Assembly: GCF_018294505.1 (NCBI RefSeq)
Contig: NC_057803.1
Span: 682,954,427 to 683,018,426 of the forward strand
Source of the DNA: Triticum aestivum
Lineage: Eukaryota; Streptophyta; Magnoliopsida; Poales; Poaceae
Length of the DNA: 64,000 nt
Reading direction: 5' to 3'
Of the stretch, positions 1-9,803 are shown one piece after another. Below the pieces are notes generated by a model. That model searched no databases and had not been told where the DNA came from. It worked only from the letters and a program-made list of their open reading frames with translations. The translations under genes and the position numbers were made by a program. The number at the start of each line of letters is the position of its first letter. The first letter of the stretch is position 1.

Positions 1-2221
1 GATAAGGGCCTTCCCACTTCGGCGTCAACTTGTTGGAATTCTTGGCGGACTGAACGCGCCGAAGAACAAGGTCGCCTTCCTCGAAGCTTCTGGCTTTAAC
101 TTTGCGGCTATGATAGTGGCGCAAAGCTTGCTGGTATCGAGCAGCTCGTACAGCAGCCTGAAGACGATCTTCCTCAAGGAGCAGCGCGTCGTCTTGCCGC
201 AGCTGTTCTTGCTCAAGCTCATCATAAGCGAGCACTCGAGGTGATCCGTATACGAGTTCCGTGGGGAGAACTGCCTCTGCTCCATAGACTAGAGCGAAAG
301 GTGTCTGGCCAGTGGCTCGATTTGGCGTCGTTCTGATCGACCAAAGAACCACCGGCAGCTCCTCGATCCAGTTCCTTCCGCACCTGTGCAGCCTGTCGAA
401 AGTTCTGGTCTTGAGCCCGCGCAGCACTTCAGCATTTGCCCTCTCTGCTTGACCGTTGCTTCTCGGATGAGCAACAGAAGCGAAGCAGACCTTGGCGCCA
501 AGGTCTTGGACGTACTGCATGAAGGTGCGGCTCGTGAATTGCGTGCCGTTGTCGGTGATGATCCTGTTAGGGATCCCGAAACGGCAAACAATCGACCTGA
601 AGAACTTGACTGCTGACTGTGCTGTCACCTTCCTCACTGGCTGCACTTCCGGCCACTTTGTGAACTTGTCGATTGCGACGTACAAGTACTCAAAGCCCCC
701 GACAGCTCGGGGGAAGGGGCCGAGGATATCGAGCCCCCAGACCGAAAATGGCCAGGATAAAGGGATTGTCTGGAGAGCTTGAGCTGGCTGGTGTATCTGT
801 TTGGAGTGGAACTGGCACGCTTCACACTTGGTTACTTGTGCAGTTGCATCCTGGAGGGCTGTCGGCCAAAAGAAACCTTGCCGGAAAGCTTTGCCGGCAA
901 GTGCTCTTGCGCCTATGTGGTGGCCACATATGCCTCCATGTATCTCTGCCAACAGCTTTTGTCCATCTTCCCGGCGAATACACTTCAATTTCACACCGTT
1001 GAGTCTTCTTCTGTACAGTATGCTATCGACAAACTGGTACATACTTGACTGCCGGGCTACTCTTTCCGCTTCTTCTTGCTCTTCGGGAAGTTCTCCTGTC
1101 TGAAGGAAATGGACAATCTGCTGTGCCCATGCTGGAGCTTGTGGCTCGACAACAAGGACTAAAGGCACATCTGCTGCTGCGGGAACATCTGCTTCTACGG
1201 CAAGGACTTGCGGCCCTGCCGGAGCTTGATGTTCCCCGGCAAGCTTGCCGGAGCAAAACTTGTCGGGAGCGTCTGCTTCAACGGAACAAACCATTAGGCT
1301 TGCCGGAGCAGACTGCCCCTCAGCATCCTTGGTGTTGATCTTGGGGACTTTCTTGGCGGCGGCTTCGGGGAGCTCTGCCGGAAAGTAGTCACCAGAAACC
1401 AACTTCCTCTTTTTGCTTTGTCCAGTTGATGGTGTTACGGATGGTTGAGTCAACTTAAGCACAAAGATCCCTGGTTCCACAGGTAACTTTAGTGCGGCGC
1501 ACTTTGACAGGCCATCAGCAATATCATTCTGAGCTCTTGGGATATGCTCCATTTGTAGGCCGTCAAAGTGCTCCTCTAGCTTCCTCACTTCATCGACATA
1601 CGCTTCCATCAACGGACTCTGGTAGTTCTTGTTCACTTGTCGGACGACAAGCTGTGAGTCACCCCTGACAATGAGCTTCTTAATCCCAAGGTCTGCTGTG
1701 ATTCTGAGACCGGCAAGCAATCCTTCATACTCTGCAGTATTGTTGGTTGCTTGTTCTTTGGGAAAGTGCATCTGGACTACGTACTTGAGGTGCTCTCCGG
1801 TGGGTGCGCCAAGGAGCACACCTGCACCGGCGCCTTGCAGCGAGAAGGCTCCATCGAAGTACATCAGCCACTCTTTGCTTGCCTCTTTGACGGGGATGCT
1901 CATTTCTGGAATTTCTTCATCTGGGGTTGGCGTCCACTCTGCTATGAACTCTGCCTATGCGCTGCTTTGGATAGTTGTGGTGCTCTCAAACTTGAGTCCA
2001 AAGCTTGACAGTTCCAGCGCCCACTCGACAATCTTGCCTGTTGCTTCTGGATTCTGCAGTATCCTCTTCAGCGGAAAGCGAGTGACGACTGTGATCTCAT
2101 GTGCTTGGAAGTAATGGCGCAGCTTTCTCGAGGCCATGAGGAGGCCGAAAAGCAACTTCTGCACACCAGAGTACCTTGATCTAGCCCCCTGCAGAAGGGA
2201 ACTGACAAAGTAAACTGGGCG
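1..2221 (-). pseudogene. Element A pol: second RNase H and integrase
   Basis: This is the downstream half of pol, in the same frame as the RT. After an in-frame TAG at 2222-2224 it reads through RT/RNase H connection sequence, has a second TAG at 1955-1957, and then enters a second RNase H domain (WLMYFDGA near 1870, NNTAEYEGLLAGLR near 1720, RGDSQLVVRQV near 1650). Next come the integrase HHCC zinc finger (GICGHHIGARAL and CEACQFHS, about 930-800), the catalytic core with Asp in WGLDILGPFP (about 735), Asp in ITDNGTQFTS (about 560) and Glu in NGQAERAN (about 450), and an SH3-like C-terminal part that runs off the window. Integrase itself appears open from about 950 to 1. It would join element cDNA to host DNA. 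Both stops are probably decayed Gln codons. Confidence 0.85.
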
Positions 2222-3529
2222 CTACACCATTCTCCTTGGCATCTTATCATGCTCCTGCGCAAACTCATGTTTGTCGGGGCCAGAGCTTGTCGGCGAAGCC
2301 CCCTGCTTGTCGCTGGATGGATCTGCCGTGGTTGCCGGCTCATCATCTGCCTCCCTCTCCGCCACTAACGCAGCACTAACCACTTGATTGGTTGCTGCTA
2401 TATACAGCAGCAACTTCTCTTGCGGCTTAGGTGCGACAAGCGTTGGAGTGGAGGACAGGTATCTCTTCAAGTCCTGCAGCGCAGCCTCCGCTTCCGGAGT
2501 CCATTTCATTGGACCTGCCTTTTTCAAAATTTTGAAAAAGGGCAGGGCGCGCTCAGCAGATCTAGAGATAAACCTGCTGAGAGCAGCCACGCAACCGGCA
2601 AGCCTTCGTACATCCTTGACGCGCTTTGGTGCTTCGATCTGCTCGATGGCTTTGATCTTGTCGGGATTGGCTTCAATTCCCCGCTGAGACACGAAGAACC
2701 CGAGAAGCTTGCCGGAAGGGACTCCAAACACGCACTTCTCGGGGTTAAGCTTGAGGTTGATCTTGCGCAGGTTTGCAAATGTCTCATCTAAATCTTGAAT
2801 CAAGGTCGCTTTGTCCTTGCTCTTGACCACTATGTCATCCATGTAAGCTTCCACATTTCTGTGTATTTGTGGCTCAAAAGCATGGTGAACTACCCTTGCG
2901 AATGTTGAACCAGCATTCTTCAAACCGAAAGGCATCCGTACGAAGCAGTACGTGCCACACGGGGTGATAAATGCGGTTTTCTCTTCATCTTCTTCGGCCA
3001 TGAAGATCTGATGATATCCTGAGTATGCATCAAGAAATGAAAGCAAATCACATCCGGCTGTGGAGTCAACAATCTGGTCAATACGCGGCAAGGGAAATGG
3101 GTCTTTGGGACAAGCTTTATTAACATCAGTGAAGTCAATACAAAGTCTCCATTTCCCGTTAGCCTTGCGCACAACAACAGGATTGGCCAACCACGTGGGA
3201 TGGAGTACTCCTCTGACAAGGCCTGCTGCTTCCAACTTCTTGATTTCTTCTGCGATGAATTCTTGGCGCTCAACTGCCTGCTTCCTGACTCTCTGCTTGA
3301 CGGGCCGCGCATGAGGACAGACGGCAAGGTGGTGCTCAATCACTTTCCTGGGAACACCGGGGATATCAGACGGTTGCCATGCAAACACGTCGACATTCGC
3401 CCGCAGGAAAGCAACGAGCGCGCTTTCCTATTTGGGGTCAAGAGTGGCGCTGATGGTGAAGGTACCACCAGTGCCATCCTCCTTGGCGGACACCTTCTTA
3501 GTCTCAGGTGGAGCTGCCATCGCCTTCTT
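2222..3529 (-). pseudogene. Element A pol: reverse transcriptase and RNase H
   Basis: The open stretch 3388-2222 encodes a Gypsy reverse transcriptase, which copies element RNA into cDNA. Visible landmarks are KWRLCIDFTDVNKACPKD (fingers), STAGCDLLSFLDAYSGYHQI, FVRMPFGLKNAGSTFARVV, the YMDD catalytic box (near 2840) and a downstream RNase H connection (KLLLYIAATNQVVSAALV). The annotated Met at 3388 is not a true start: the same frame extends upstream through FLRANVDVFAWQPSD to an amber codon at 3428-3430, and then to the protease frame after an opal codon at 3530-3532. The amber codon sits at the same place as in element G. The frame ends at a premature TAG at 2222-2224 rather than at the true end of pol. 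Confidence 0.88.
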
Positions 3530-4711
3530 TCACTTGCCGGTGGAGCTCGATGGTGCGTCCTCGACGGTAGCGCAGCACTCCGAAGAGGTGCGCTTGCCGG
3601 AGTGGGCATCAGAGCTCTTGCCGGACTTGGTCTTCTTCTTCCCCCCGGGAGCTTCAGCGGCAAGTGTCCTTCGTTCTGCTGCAGCTGCTGCTTCCCGGTA
3701 GATCTTGTCGGCACAAATAAGAGCATCCTTCTTGTCGCCAGGGACAGAGATGACACTTATTGGGCCTGGCATTTTCAGTACGTTGTACGCATAGTGAGAG
3801 GCTCCCATAAACTTGGCGAGTGCCGGACGGCCAAGGATTCCATTGTAAGGTAATGGAAAGTCGGCAACGTCAAACGTGACCCTCTCAGTCCTGAAGTTCA
3901 GCTCACTGCCAAATGTTACCGGCAACGTGATCTTTCCCTTTGGCTTGCTCCTTCCCGGGTTGATTCCTTGAAATGTGCCGGTCTCTTCGAGCTCGCTGTC
4001 AGGGATCTGGAGTTTCTGGAGCACCGCGGAGGAGATCAGGTTCAAGCCGGCCCCGCCGTCAACTAGCATCTTAGTGACCTTGAGGTTGCGGATTGTTGGT
4101 GAAACCAACATCGGCAAGCACCCGACCGCAGTTATGCGATCCGGGTGGTCCTCAATATCAAAGATGATAGGCGTGCTGGACCATTTCAGAGGCCTGCGTG
4201 ACTCGACGGGTGGTTCTGCTGCATTAACCTCCCGCATCCACTGCTTGAGCTGGCGGTGCGAGGCATGCAGAGAAGCACCACCGTCAACGCACAGGACCTC
4301 TGTGGCTTTCTGGAACTCCTGCTCATCGGTCTCCTCATCATCCATATCTTCATCGTCGCCGTCATCTTCATCCTTGTCGCGGCCGCGAGGAGGTCTGTCT
4401 CCTTGCCGCTGCTTGGCCTTGCCGCGGCGTCCTCCTCGGCCGGGACGTTTCTTGCCGGATCCACCAGCTCCTTCCTGGGCCTTCTCCTTGTCGCGCCGCT
4501 CGTATTCAGCTTTCTGTTGCTCAACAAGCTGCTCGACCCTCTTGCAGTTCTGAAGATCATGGCCCTTGGTGCGGTGAATCTTGCAATACTGCTTGTTGGT
4601 GCCGTCCTGCTTGTCGGCGACCGCCACCTCCGCGGCAACCTCCTTGCCGGAGTCACCAGCTTTGGCTTCCTTGGCGCCGCCACCGTTGCCGGACTGCTCA
4701 ACAACTAGCAC
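3530..4711 (-). CDS. Element A gag C-terminus and aspartic protease
   Basis: About 393 codons in the same frame as the RT. The first part is basic and includes a CxxH...GHxxxxC zinc-knuckle-like stretch (YCKIHRTKGHDLQNC, about residues 42-56), typical of the nucleocapsid part of Tat gag. A retropepsin-like protease follows around residues 210-330, with the active-site loop in MLVDGGAGLNLIS (DGG in place of the commoner DTG/DSG) and the flap/wall strands ending in NGILGRPALAKFM. The protease would cleave the Gag-Pol polyprotein inside the particle. The listed start is GTG and is not a real initiation site: this frame is the continuation of the upstream gag after a shift near 4755-4765. It ends at a TGA at 3530-3532. 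Confidence 0.82.
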   Translation of the reverse strand: MLVVEQSGNGGGAKEAKAGDSGKEVAAEVAVADKQDGTNKQYCKIHRTKGHDLQNCKRVEQLVEQQKAEYERRDKEKAQEGAGGSGKKRPGRGGRRGKAKQRQGDRPPRGRDKDEDDGDDEDMDDEETDEQEFQKATEVLCVDGGASLHASHRQLKQWMREVNAAEPPVESRRPLKWSSTPIIFDIEDHPDRITAVGCLPMLVSPTIRNLKVTKMLVDGGAGLNLISSAVLQKLQIPDSELEETGTFQGINPGRSKPKGKITLPVTFGSELNFRTERVTFDVADFPLPYNGILGRPALAKFMGASHYAYNVLKMPGPISVISVPGDKKDALICADKIYREAAAAAERRTLAAEAPGGKKKTKSGKSSDAHSGKRTSSECCATVEDAPSSSTGK

Positions 4712-6219
4712 TTCTTTGCCTTTCCTCCTTCTGTTGTTCCGCCGCCGGTTTTCCTTGTCGGGGCGGCATCTTCGCTGTCAGATCCTCCCGCTCCTATATT
4801 TTCTCCGGGGAGTCTCCTCCCTTCCTCAGCACGCGCGCACTTGTCGGCCAGTGCATATAACTCACTGACGTCCCTGATCTTGCACATCGCCATTTCCTCC
4901 CGCATCCTGCGGTTCCGCACGTTCTGATGGAACGCGCTGATCACCGCGGCAGGGTGGACGTCTGGGATGTTGTGCTGCACGCTACTGAATCTCTGAATGT
5001 ACTTGCGCAGGGGCTCTCCTTCCTTCTGGGCGAGCAAATGAAGATCACTCTCCTGGCCATGAGGCTTGTGTCCGCCGGTAAAGGCGCCGACAAACTGATG
5101 GCACAGATCAGCCCAAGAGGATATGGAGTTGTCCGGCAAGTGCATGAGCCAGGATCTGACATTGGGCTTGAGCACCAGCGGGAAGTAGTTGGCAAGGATC
5201 TTGTCATCTCGTCCCCCGGCAGCTTGCACCGCAATGGTGTAGATGCTGAGGAACTCTGACGGATGCGTCTTGCCGTCGTACTTCTCCGGTACGTCTGGCT
5301 TGAAGTTCTTTGTACTGGGCCACTGGACTTGCCGCAGCTCACGAGTGAACGCAGGACAACCTACCGCGTATGGCAGATCACCTGGTTCCCCTGGCGCATG
5401 CATGTCAACAGAGGGCCCATCGCACTTGTCGGATTGACGTCGCGCTTCTCTTCGGCGCTCGATGCGGGTTCGAGCGTCTTCTTGTTGTCGATCATGAAGA
5501 ACTTGGCGCTGATCGTGACGAGCTCGTGGATCTGACGATGCAGTGGAGTCGCTGTCGAGGTGGATCCGACGAGTCGGCGATCTTGGCCTTCGGGGCGGTG
5601 ATTGCATGGTAGTTGCACCTCCGCCCGTTTCGTCGCCACCGGCTCGCGTTCGGCGGTCCTGCCGCGGCGGAGACGCGCTCGGCCGTTGTGGCGTGTCGCC
5701 GTTGGCGTAGCCGATGAGGCTCTGAATGGTGGCCCTCCATTCGTCGATCTTGTCTGACGTAGGAGGGTAATCTAGGAGAAGTTGAGCTCGCGCCAAAGCT
5801 TCTGCTGGAGTGGTGGGTGGCAGTGGCGGACGGCGCGAGGAGCGGGACGTGCTCGAACTTCTAACTATGTTAGAAGGAGCAGTATCCCGTCCAGGCGACC
5901 GTGCCCCGCTCGTGCCAGCGTGCTGGCGTGCATGCTGGTCTTGAGAGCCCCGAGATCCACCAGCTTGGCCTTGGTCTAACATGCGCATGGTGCTGCGAGC
6001 GCCATGGTGCTGTTGATCTTGCGCCTCCTGAGGGTGACGCGGAACATGTACATTCGCCGAGGTTTGTGCAGCCTTGTCCTTGGACTTGGCAGCACTGTGA
6101 GCACCCTCATCGACAGCTGTTCTTCCGCCGGCGTCCACTCCACCACCCGTTTGCTCCAACGGTGGCGGAAATGATGTGGATGGAGCGGCTGCCGCCGAAG
6201 TCTTCTTCTTCGGTGGCAT
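4705..6219 (-). CDS. Element A gag polyprotein, N-terminal part
   Basis: A 504-residue frame beginning MPPKKKTSAAAA, the first ATG after the 5' LTR and primer-binding site, about 85 nt into the internal region. The first 280 residues are low-complexity and rich in Arg, Ser, Pro and Gln. Residues of about 315-470 match a Retrotrans_gag capsid domain (YDGKTHPSEFLSIYTIAVQ, SWLMHLPDNSISSWADLCHQF, LRKYIQRFSSVQHNIPDV). The frame ends in the nucleocapsid region. About 60 nt earlier, near 4755-4765 in a run of C/G, the coding sense appears to move to the protease frame, since the other frame there reads as a basic Arg/Asn-rich linker running into the protease ORF. I infer a one-base indel, not programmed frameshifting. 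Confidence 0.82.
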   Translation of the reverse strand: MPPKKKTSAAAAPSTSFPPPLEQTGGGVDAGGRTAVDEGAHSAAKSKDKAAQTSANVHVPRHPQEAQDQQHHGARSTMRMLDQGQAGGSRGSQDQHARQHAGTSGARSPGRDTAPSNIVRSSSTSRSSRRPPLPPTTPAEALARAQLLLDYPPTSDKIDEWRATIQSLIGYANGDTPQRPSASPPRQDRRTRAGGDETGGGATTMQSPPRRPRSPTRRIHLDSDSTASSDPRARHDQRQVLHDRQQEDARTRIERRREARRQSDKCDGPSVDMHAPGEPGDLPYAVGCPAFTRELRQVQWPSTKNFKPDVPEKYDGKTHPSEFLSIYTIAVQAAGGRDDKILANYFPLVLKPNVRSWLMHLPDNSISSWADLCHQFVGAFTGGHKPHGQESDLHLLAQKEGEPLRKYIQRFSSVQHNIPDVHPAAVISAFHQNVRNRRMREEMAMCKIRDVSELYALADKCARAEEGRRLPGENIGAGGSDSEDAAPTRKTGGGTTEGGKAKKC

Positions 6220-6282
6220 GTTGATGAAGGGAATGAAGATCTAGCTCGTGTGAACACCGGATCAGGTTCACACAATCTCGAC

Positions 6283-6302
6283 GCCCCCTACCTGGCGCGC
6301 CA
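6283..6302 (-). other. Element A primer-binding site
   Basis: Four bases after the 5' LTR end, the minus strand reads TGGCGCGCCAGGTAGGGGGC. This is the expected location and TGG start of a tRNA-complementary primer-binding site. I cannot assign the tRNA with confidence. Confidence 0.7.
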
Positions 6303-6306
6303 GAGA

Positions 6307-7385
6307 TGTCAGGGAAGCTGATCCTCGAACACCTATGGGGCCAGCGGACCGGGCCCCTTTCGGTTCGGCGGGGGGCGGAGGTTGCACGAAGAGCAGATCG
6401 AGGCGAGGCACACGAGCAGTTTACCCAGCTTCGGAGCTCTCCGGAGAGATAACACTCCTACTGCTGCTTGTCTGGTTGTATTATCTGGTGTTCTTGCTCT
6501 CCAAAGTGAGAGTGTGATGTTCTCTAGGCTACGGATGGATCGAAGCAAACTGTCTGAGGCTCCGAACCTATGAGCCGAACCCCCTCTACGTTGCGCATGG
6601 GCCTCCTTTTATACGCTAAAGGGGTCACCGACAGGTGGCAACGCAGAGGAGGGTAAAAATGTAAAAAGCGAGGTAGTTGATACAGTTGCTTGCACAGTGC
6701 ACCCTACCTAACCCTGACGGCAGGGGACAAGGGCATTAAATGCCCGTCTGAGTCGCCCGAACAGTGCAGAAAAGGACCGTTAGGGGCGCCACCGTTCGCC
6801 ACGATGGCAATCTTGTCAGCTTCGCATGCCACTGCGCACCGCTGGCTGCACAGCCTCCCGCCACGTACGCCCGGAGAGGCCTCCAGAGCGACACGTTGGT
6901 GGATGCGCTGGAGCGCGGACGCAGAGTGGCCGCCTGCCGCGGCAAGCGTCTTGCCGCTGTAGTTATCTTGTCGGGTCCGGAAGCTTGTCGCTCACCGGGC
7001 TTCGAAGTACCTTGGTTTGTCTTCTCGGCAAGCTCCTCTTGCCGGGGCCTTGTCGCCTTGTCGGAGCGCGTGGCGCGTCGCGGCAAGTTCCTTGGAGTGC
7101 CTTGGTTGGCCTTCCCGGCAAGCTCCTCTTGCCGGGGCCTTGTTGCCTTGCCGGAGCGCGTGGCGCGTCGCGGCAAGTTCCTTGGTGCGCCTTGATTGGC
7201 CTCCCCGGCAAGCTCCTCTTGCCGGGGTCTTGTCTCCTTTTAGCTTATATACTTTGTTCTTGGATGGCTCCAAGGGAACCTTGGGGGATCTTGGCGATCA
7301 CCCGGCAAGCCTTTGCCGCGGGGTGCTGCAACTTCCCGTGCACAAGTTCGGAGTACTAGGGTACCCCTAATCTAGTACACCGACA
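6307..7385 (-). repeat. Element A 5' LTR (about 1.08 kb)
   Basis: On the minus strand the LTR starts TGTCGGTGTACTAG at 7385 and ends CTTCCCTGACA at 6307. This gives the inverted TGTC...GACA ends, followed directly by the primer-binding site. It is GC-rich in its 5' half, where a 90-bp tandem repeat is embedded. The second LTR is not in the window, so LTR divergence cannot be judged. No retrotransposon ORF lies inside it; the small ORFs across 6690-7370 come from the internal repeats. Confidence 0.85.
7009..7231. repeat. 90-bp tandem repeat in element A LTR
   Basis: The string cggcaagctcctcttgccgg recurs at 7026, 7116 and 7206, an exact 90-bp period over about 2.4 units. The repeats share the linker with gtggcgcgtcgcggcaagtt. 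Each unit contains a small inverted repeat (cggcaag...cttgccg) able to form a hairpin. The position falls in the U3 half, so the copies could act as repeated regulatory modules; that is inference. Confidence 0.9.
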
Positions 7386-9046
7386 GTGTATGATACCGGC
7401 GAAAGGTGCGCGGTATTAGAGAGGCTAGCAAAGGTGGAAGGGTGAGAGTGCGTATAATCCATGGACTCAACATTAGTCATAAAGAACTCATAACTTTTTG
7501 CAAAAATCTAGAAGTTATCAAAGCAAAGTATTACGCGCATGCTCCTAGGGGGATAGATTGGTAGGAAAAGACCATCGCTCGTCCCCGCTCGCCACTCATA
7601 AGGAATACAATCAATAAATAAATCATGCTCCGACTTCATCACATAACGGTTCACCATACGTGCATGCTACGGGAATCACAAACTTTAACACAAGTATTCT
7701 TTAAATTCACAACTACTCAACTAGCATGACTCTAATATTATCACCTCCATATCTCAAAACAATTATCATGCTTCAATCTATTCTTAGTATTCAACACACT
7801 CAAAAGAAAATTTCACAAATCTTGAATACCAAGCATATTATTATTAAGCAAATTACCATGCTATTGAGAGACTCTCAAAATAATTTAAGTGAAGCATGAG
7901 AGATCAATAGTTTCCTTAAAACAAATCCGCCACCATGCTCTAAAAGATCTAAGTGAAGCACATAGAGCAAAATTATAAAGCTCAAAAAATATAAGTGAAG
8001 CACATAGAGCAAAACTACTTAGCTCACAAGATATAAGTGAAGCACATAGAGTATTCTATCAAATTTTAATTCATGTATGGCTCTCTCAAAAGGTGTGTAC
8101 AGCAAGGATGATTGTGGCATACTAAATCACAAATACACAAATAATACAAGACGCTCCAAGCAAAGCACATATCATGTTGGGGAATAAAAATATAGCTCAG
8201 AGTAAATTACCGATGGAAGTGGACGAAAGAGGGGATGCCTTCCGGGGCATCCCCAAGCTTTGACTTTTTGGTGTCCTTGGATTATCTTGGGGGTTCCATG
8301 GGAATCCCCAAGCTTAGGCTCTTGCCACTCCTTGTTCCATAATCCATCACAAGAATTCACCCAAAACTTGAAAACTTCACAACACAAAACTTAAAGTAGA
8401 AAACTCGTGAGCTCCATTAGCGAAAGAAAACAAAAGACCACTTCAAGGTACTGTAATTAACTCATTCTTTATTTATATTAGTGTTAAACCTACTGTATTC
8501 CAACTTCTCTATGGATTATAAACTATTTTAGTAGCCATAGATTCATCAAAATAAGCAAACAACACATGAAAAACAGAATCTGTCAAAAACAGAACAGTCT
8601 GTAGTAATCTGTAGCTAGCGCAAGATCTGGAACCTCAAAAATTCTAAAATAAATTTATGGACGTGAGGAATTTATCTATTAATCATCTTAAAAAATAATT
8701 AACTAAATATCACTCTTCAAATAAAAATGACAGCAGTTCTCGTGAGCGCTAAAGTTTCTGTTTTTTACAGAAGGTTCAACAAGACTTTCCTCAAGTCTTC
8801 CCAACGGTTCTACTTGTCACAAACACTAATTAAACACAAAAAACACAACCAAAATAGAGGCTAGATAATTTATTTATTACTAAAGAGGAGCAAAAAGCAA
8901 GGAATAAAAATAAAATTGGGTTGCCTCCCAACAAGCGCTATCGTTTAACGCCCCTAGCTTGGCATAAAAGCGAGGATAGATCTATGTATTGCCATCTTTG
9001 GTAGGCAATCCATAAGTGGCTCTCATGATAGTTTCATATGGCAATT
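7386..9046 (-). other. Element B 3' non-coding block shared with element D
   Basis: No credible ORF is present. In reverse complement this block aligns by eye along most of its length with 37600-39180 of element D. Shared anchors include gcgcttgttgggaggcaacc (8922-8941 as its complement, and near 37656), the block around cctaggagcatgcacgta and the TTTCGCCGGTATCAT region at its left end. It therefore looks like a conserved 3' untranslated region common to elements with different coding regions, not random filler. Confidence 0.75.
8231..8254 (-). other. Conserved hairpin in element B 3' region
   Basis: A perfect 9-bp inverted repeat, GGGGATGCC and GGCATCCCC, encloses a 6-nt loop. The homologous site in element D (38332-38355) keeps the stem with one mismatch, as well as the loop bases. 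Flanking copies of an AAGCTTGGGG-like motif are also shared. Confidence 0.6.
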
Positions 9047-9798
9047 TTATTTTCTTTCTTGGAAAGTGTTCCATGCCCTTTTTAATGGAAATTGAAATCT
9101 AATATTCCCTTCCTTCATATCAATAATCGCACCAACCGTTCTAAGGAAAGGTCTACCAAGAATAATAGGGAAAGAAGGATTGCAATCTATATCAAGAACA
9201 ATGAAATCTACGGGCACATAATTCCTATTTGCAACAATAATAACATCATTAATCCTTCCCATAGGTTTCTTAATATTAGAATCTGCAAGATGCAAGTTTA
9301 GAGAGCAATCATCAAAATTACGGAAATCTAGCAAATCACACAAAGTCTTGGGAATAGTAGAGACACTAGCACCCAAAACACACAAAGCATAAAACTCATG
9401 ATCTTTAATTTTAATTTTAATAGTTGGTTCCCACTCATCATAGAGTTTTCTAGGGATAGAAACTTTCAACTCAAGTTTTTCTTCATAAGATTGCATCAAG
9501 GCATCAACAATATGTTCGGTGAAGGCTTTATGTTGACTATAAGCATGTCGAGAATTTAGCATGGATTGCAACAAGGAAATACAATCAATTAAAGAGCAAC
9601 TTTCATAATTAAATTCCTTGAAATCCAATATAGTCGGTTTAGCAACATCTAGATTTTTATTTCTTTCAATCCCACTTTCATCAATTTCATCATAAAGATC
9701 TAAATACTCCGAATTTTTAGAACGCCTTCTAGGTAAAGGAAGGTCATATTCAGTTTCATCAAGATTCATATTGCAAAACAAAGATTTAATAGGTGACA
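9047..9798 (-). CDS. Element B Gag-protease, C-terminal part
   Basis: About 250 codons that continue the gag frame from 20142 once element C is removed (the protein reads ...LKVIDV then SPIKSLFCNMNL). The fold is a retropepsin-like aspartic protease: GASVSTIP occupies the active-site loop (the usual D is replaced, suggesting an inactive copy), followed by VPVDFIVLDIDCNPSFPIILGRPFL and IRFQFP. The frame closes at a normal-looking stop. No RT, RNase H or integrase follows, so this element relies on enzymes supplied in trans. The ATG at 9799 is created by the TSD junction and is not a start. Confidence 0.75.
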
Positions 9799-9803
9799 CA
9801 TCA
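9799..9803. repeat. TSD of element C, left copy (CATCA)
   Basis: CATCA directly precedes the TGTAGCG start of C's left LTR and is repeated at 20137-20141 directly after C's right LTR. Confidence 0.95.

Larger units (their letters stand above)
1..7385 (-). mobile_element. Element A: Tat-lineage Ty3/Gypsy retrotransposon, 3' part outside window
   Basis: Reading on the minus strand, this segment runs 5' LTR, primer-binding site, gag, protease, reverse transcriptase, RNase H, a second RNase H and integrase, then leaves the window at position 1. The order protease-RT-RNase H-integrase makes it Ty3/Gypsy. The second RNase H domain before integrase is a hallmark of the Tat lineage. The 3' LTR and any antisense gene lie outside the window. 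The right end abuts the 3' non-coding part of element B at 7386, so A inserted into B; the TSD would be 7386-7390 (gtgta) but the other copy is not visible. Several in-frame stops and a frameshift show that this copy cannot make a full polyprotein. Confidence 0.9.
7386..9803 (-). mobile_element. Element B (left segment): Sabrina/WHAM-type Gypsy, protease and 3' non-coding part
   Basis: This is the downstream part of element B, continuing from 20137 after removal of element C. The join is clean: CATCA at 9799-9803 and at 20137-20141 are the TSD of C, and the gag-protease frame continues across them. The segment holds the protease ORF and then at least 1.6 kb without coding capacity. The rest of B, including its 3' LTR, lies beyond element A to the left. 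Confidence 0.85.

Noticed and set aside
4700..4770. Programmed frameshift between gag and protease of element A
   Set aside because: No slippery heptamer is seen, and element G has the two fused in one frame, so a one-base indel is simpler.
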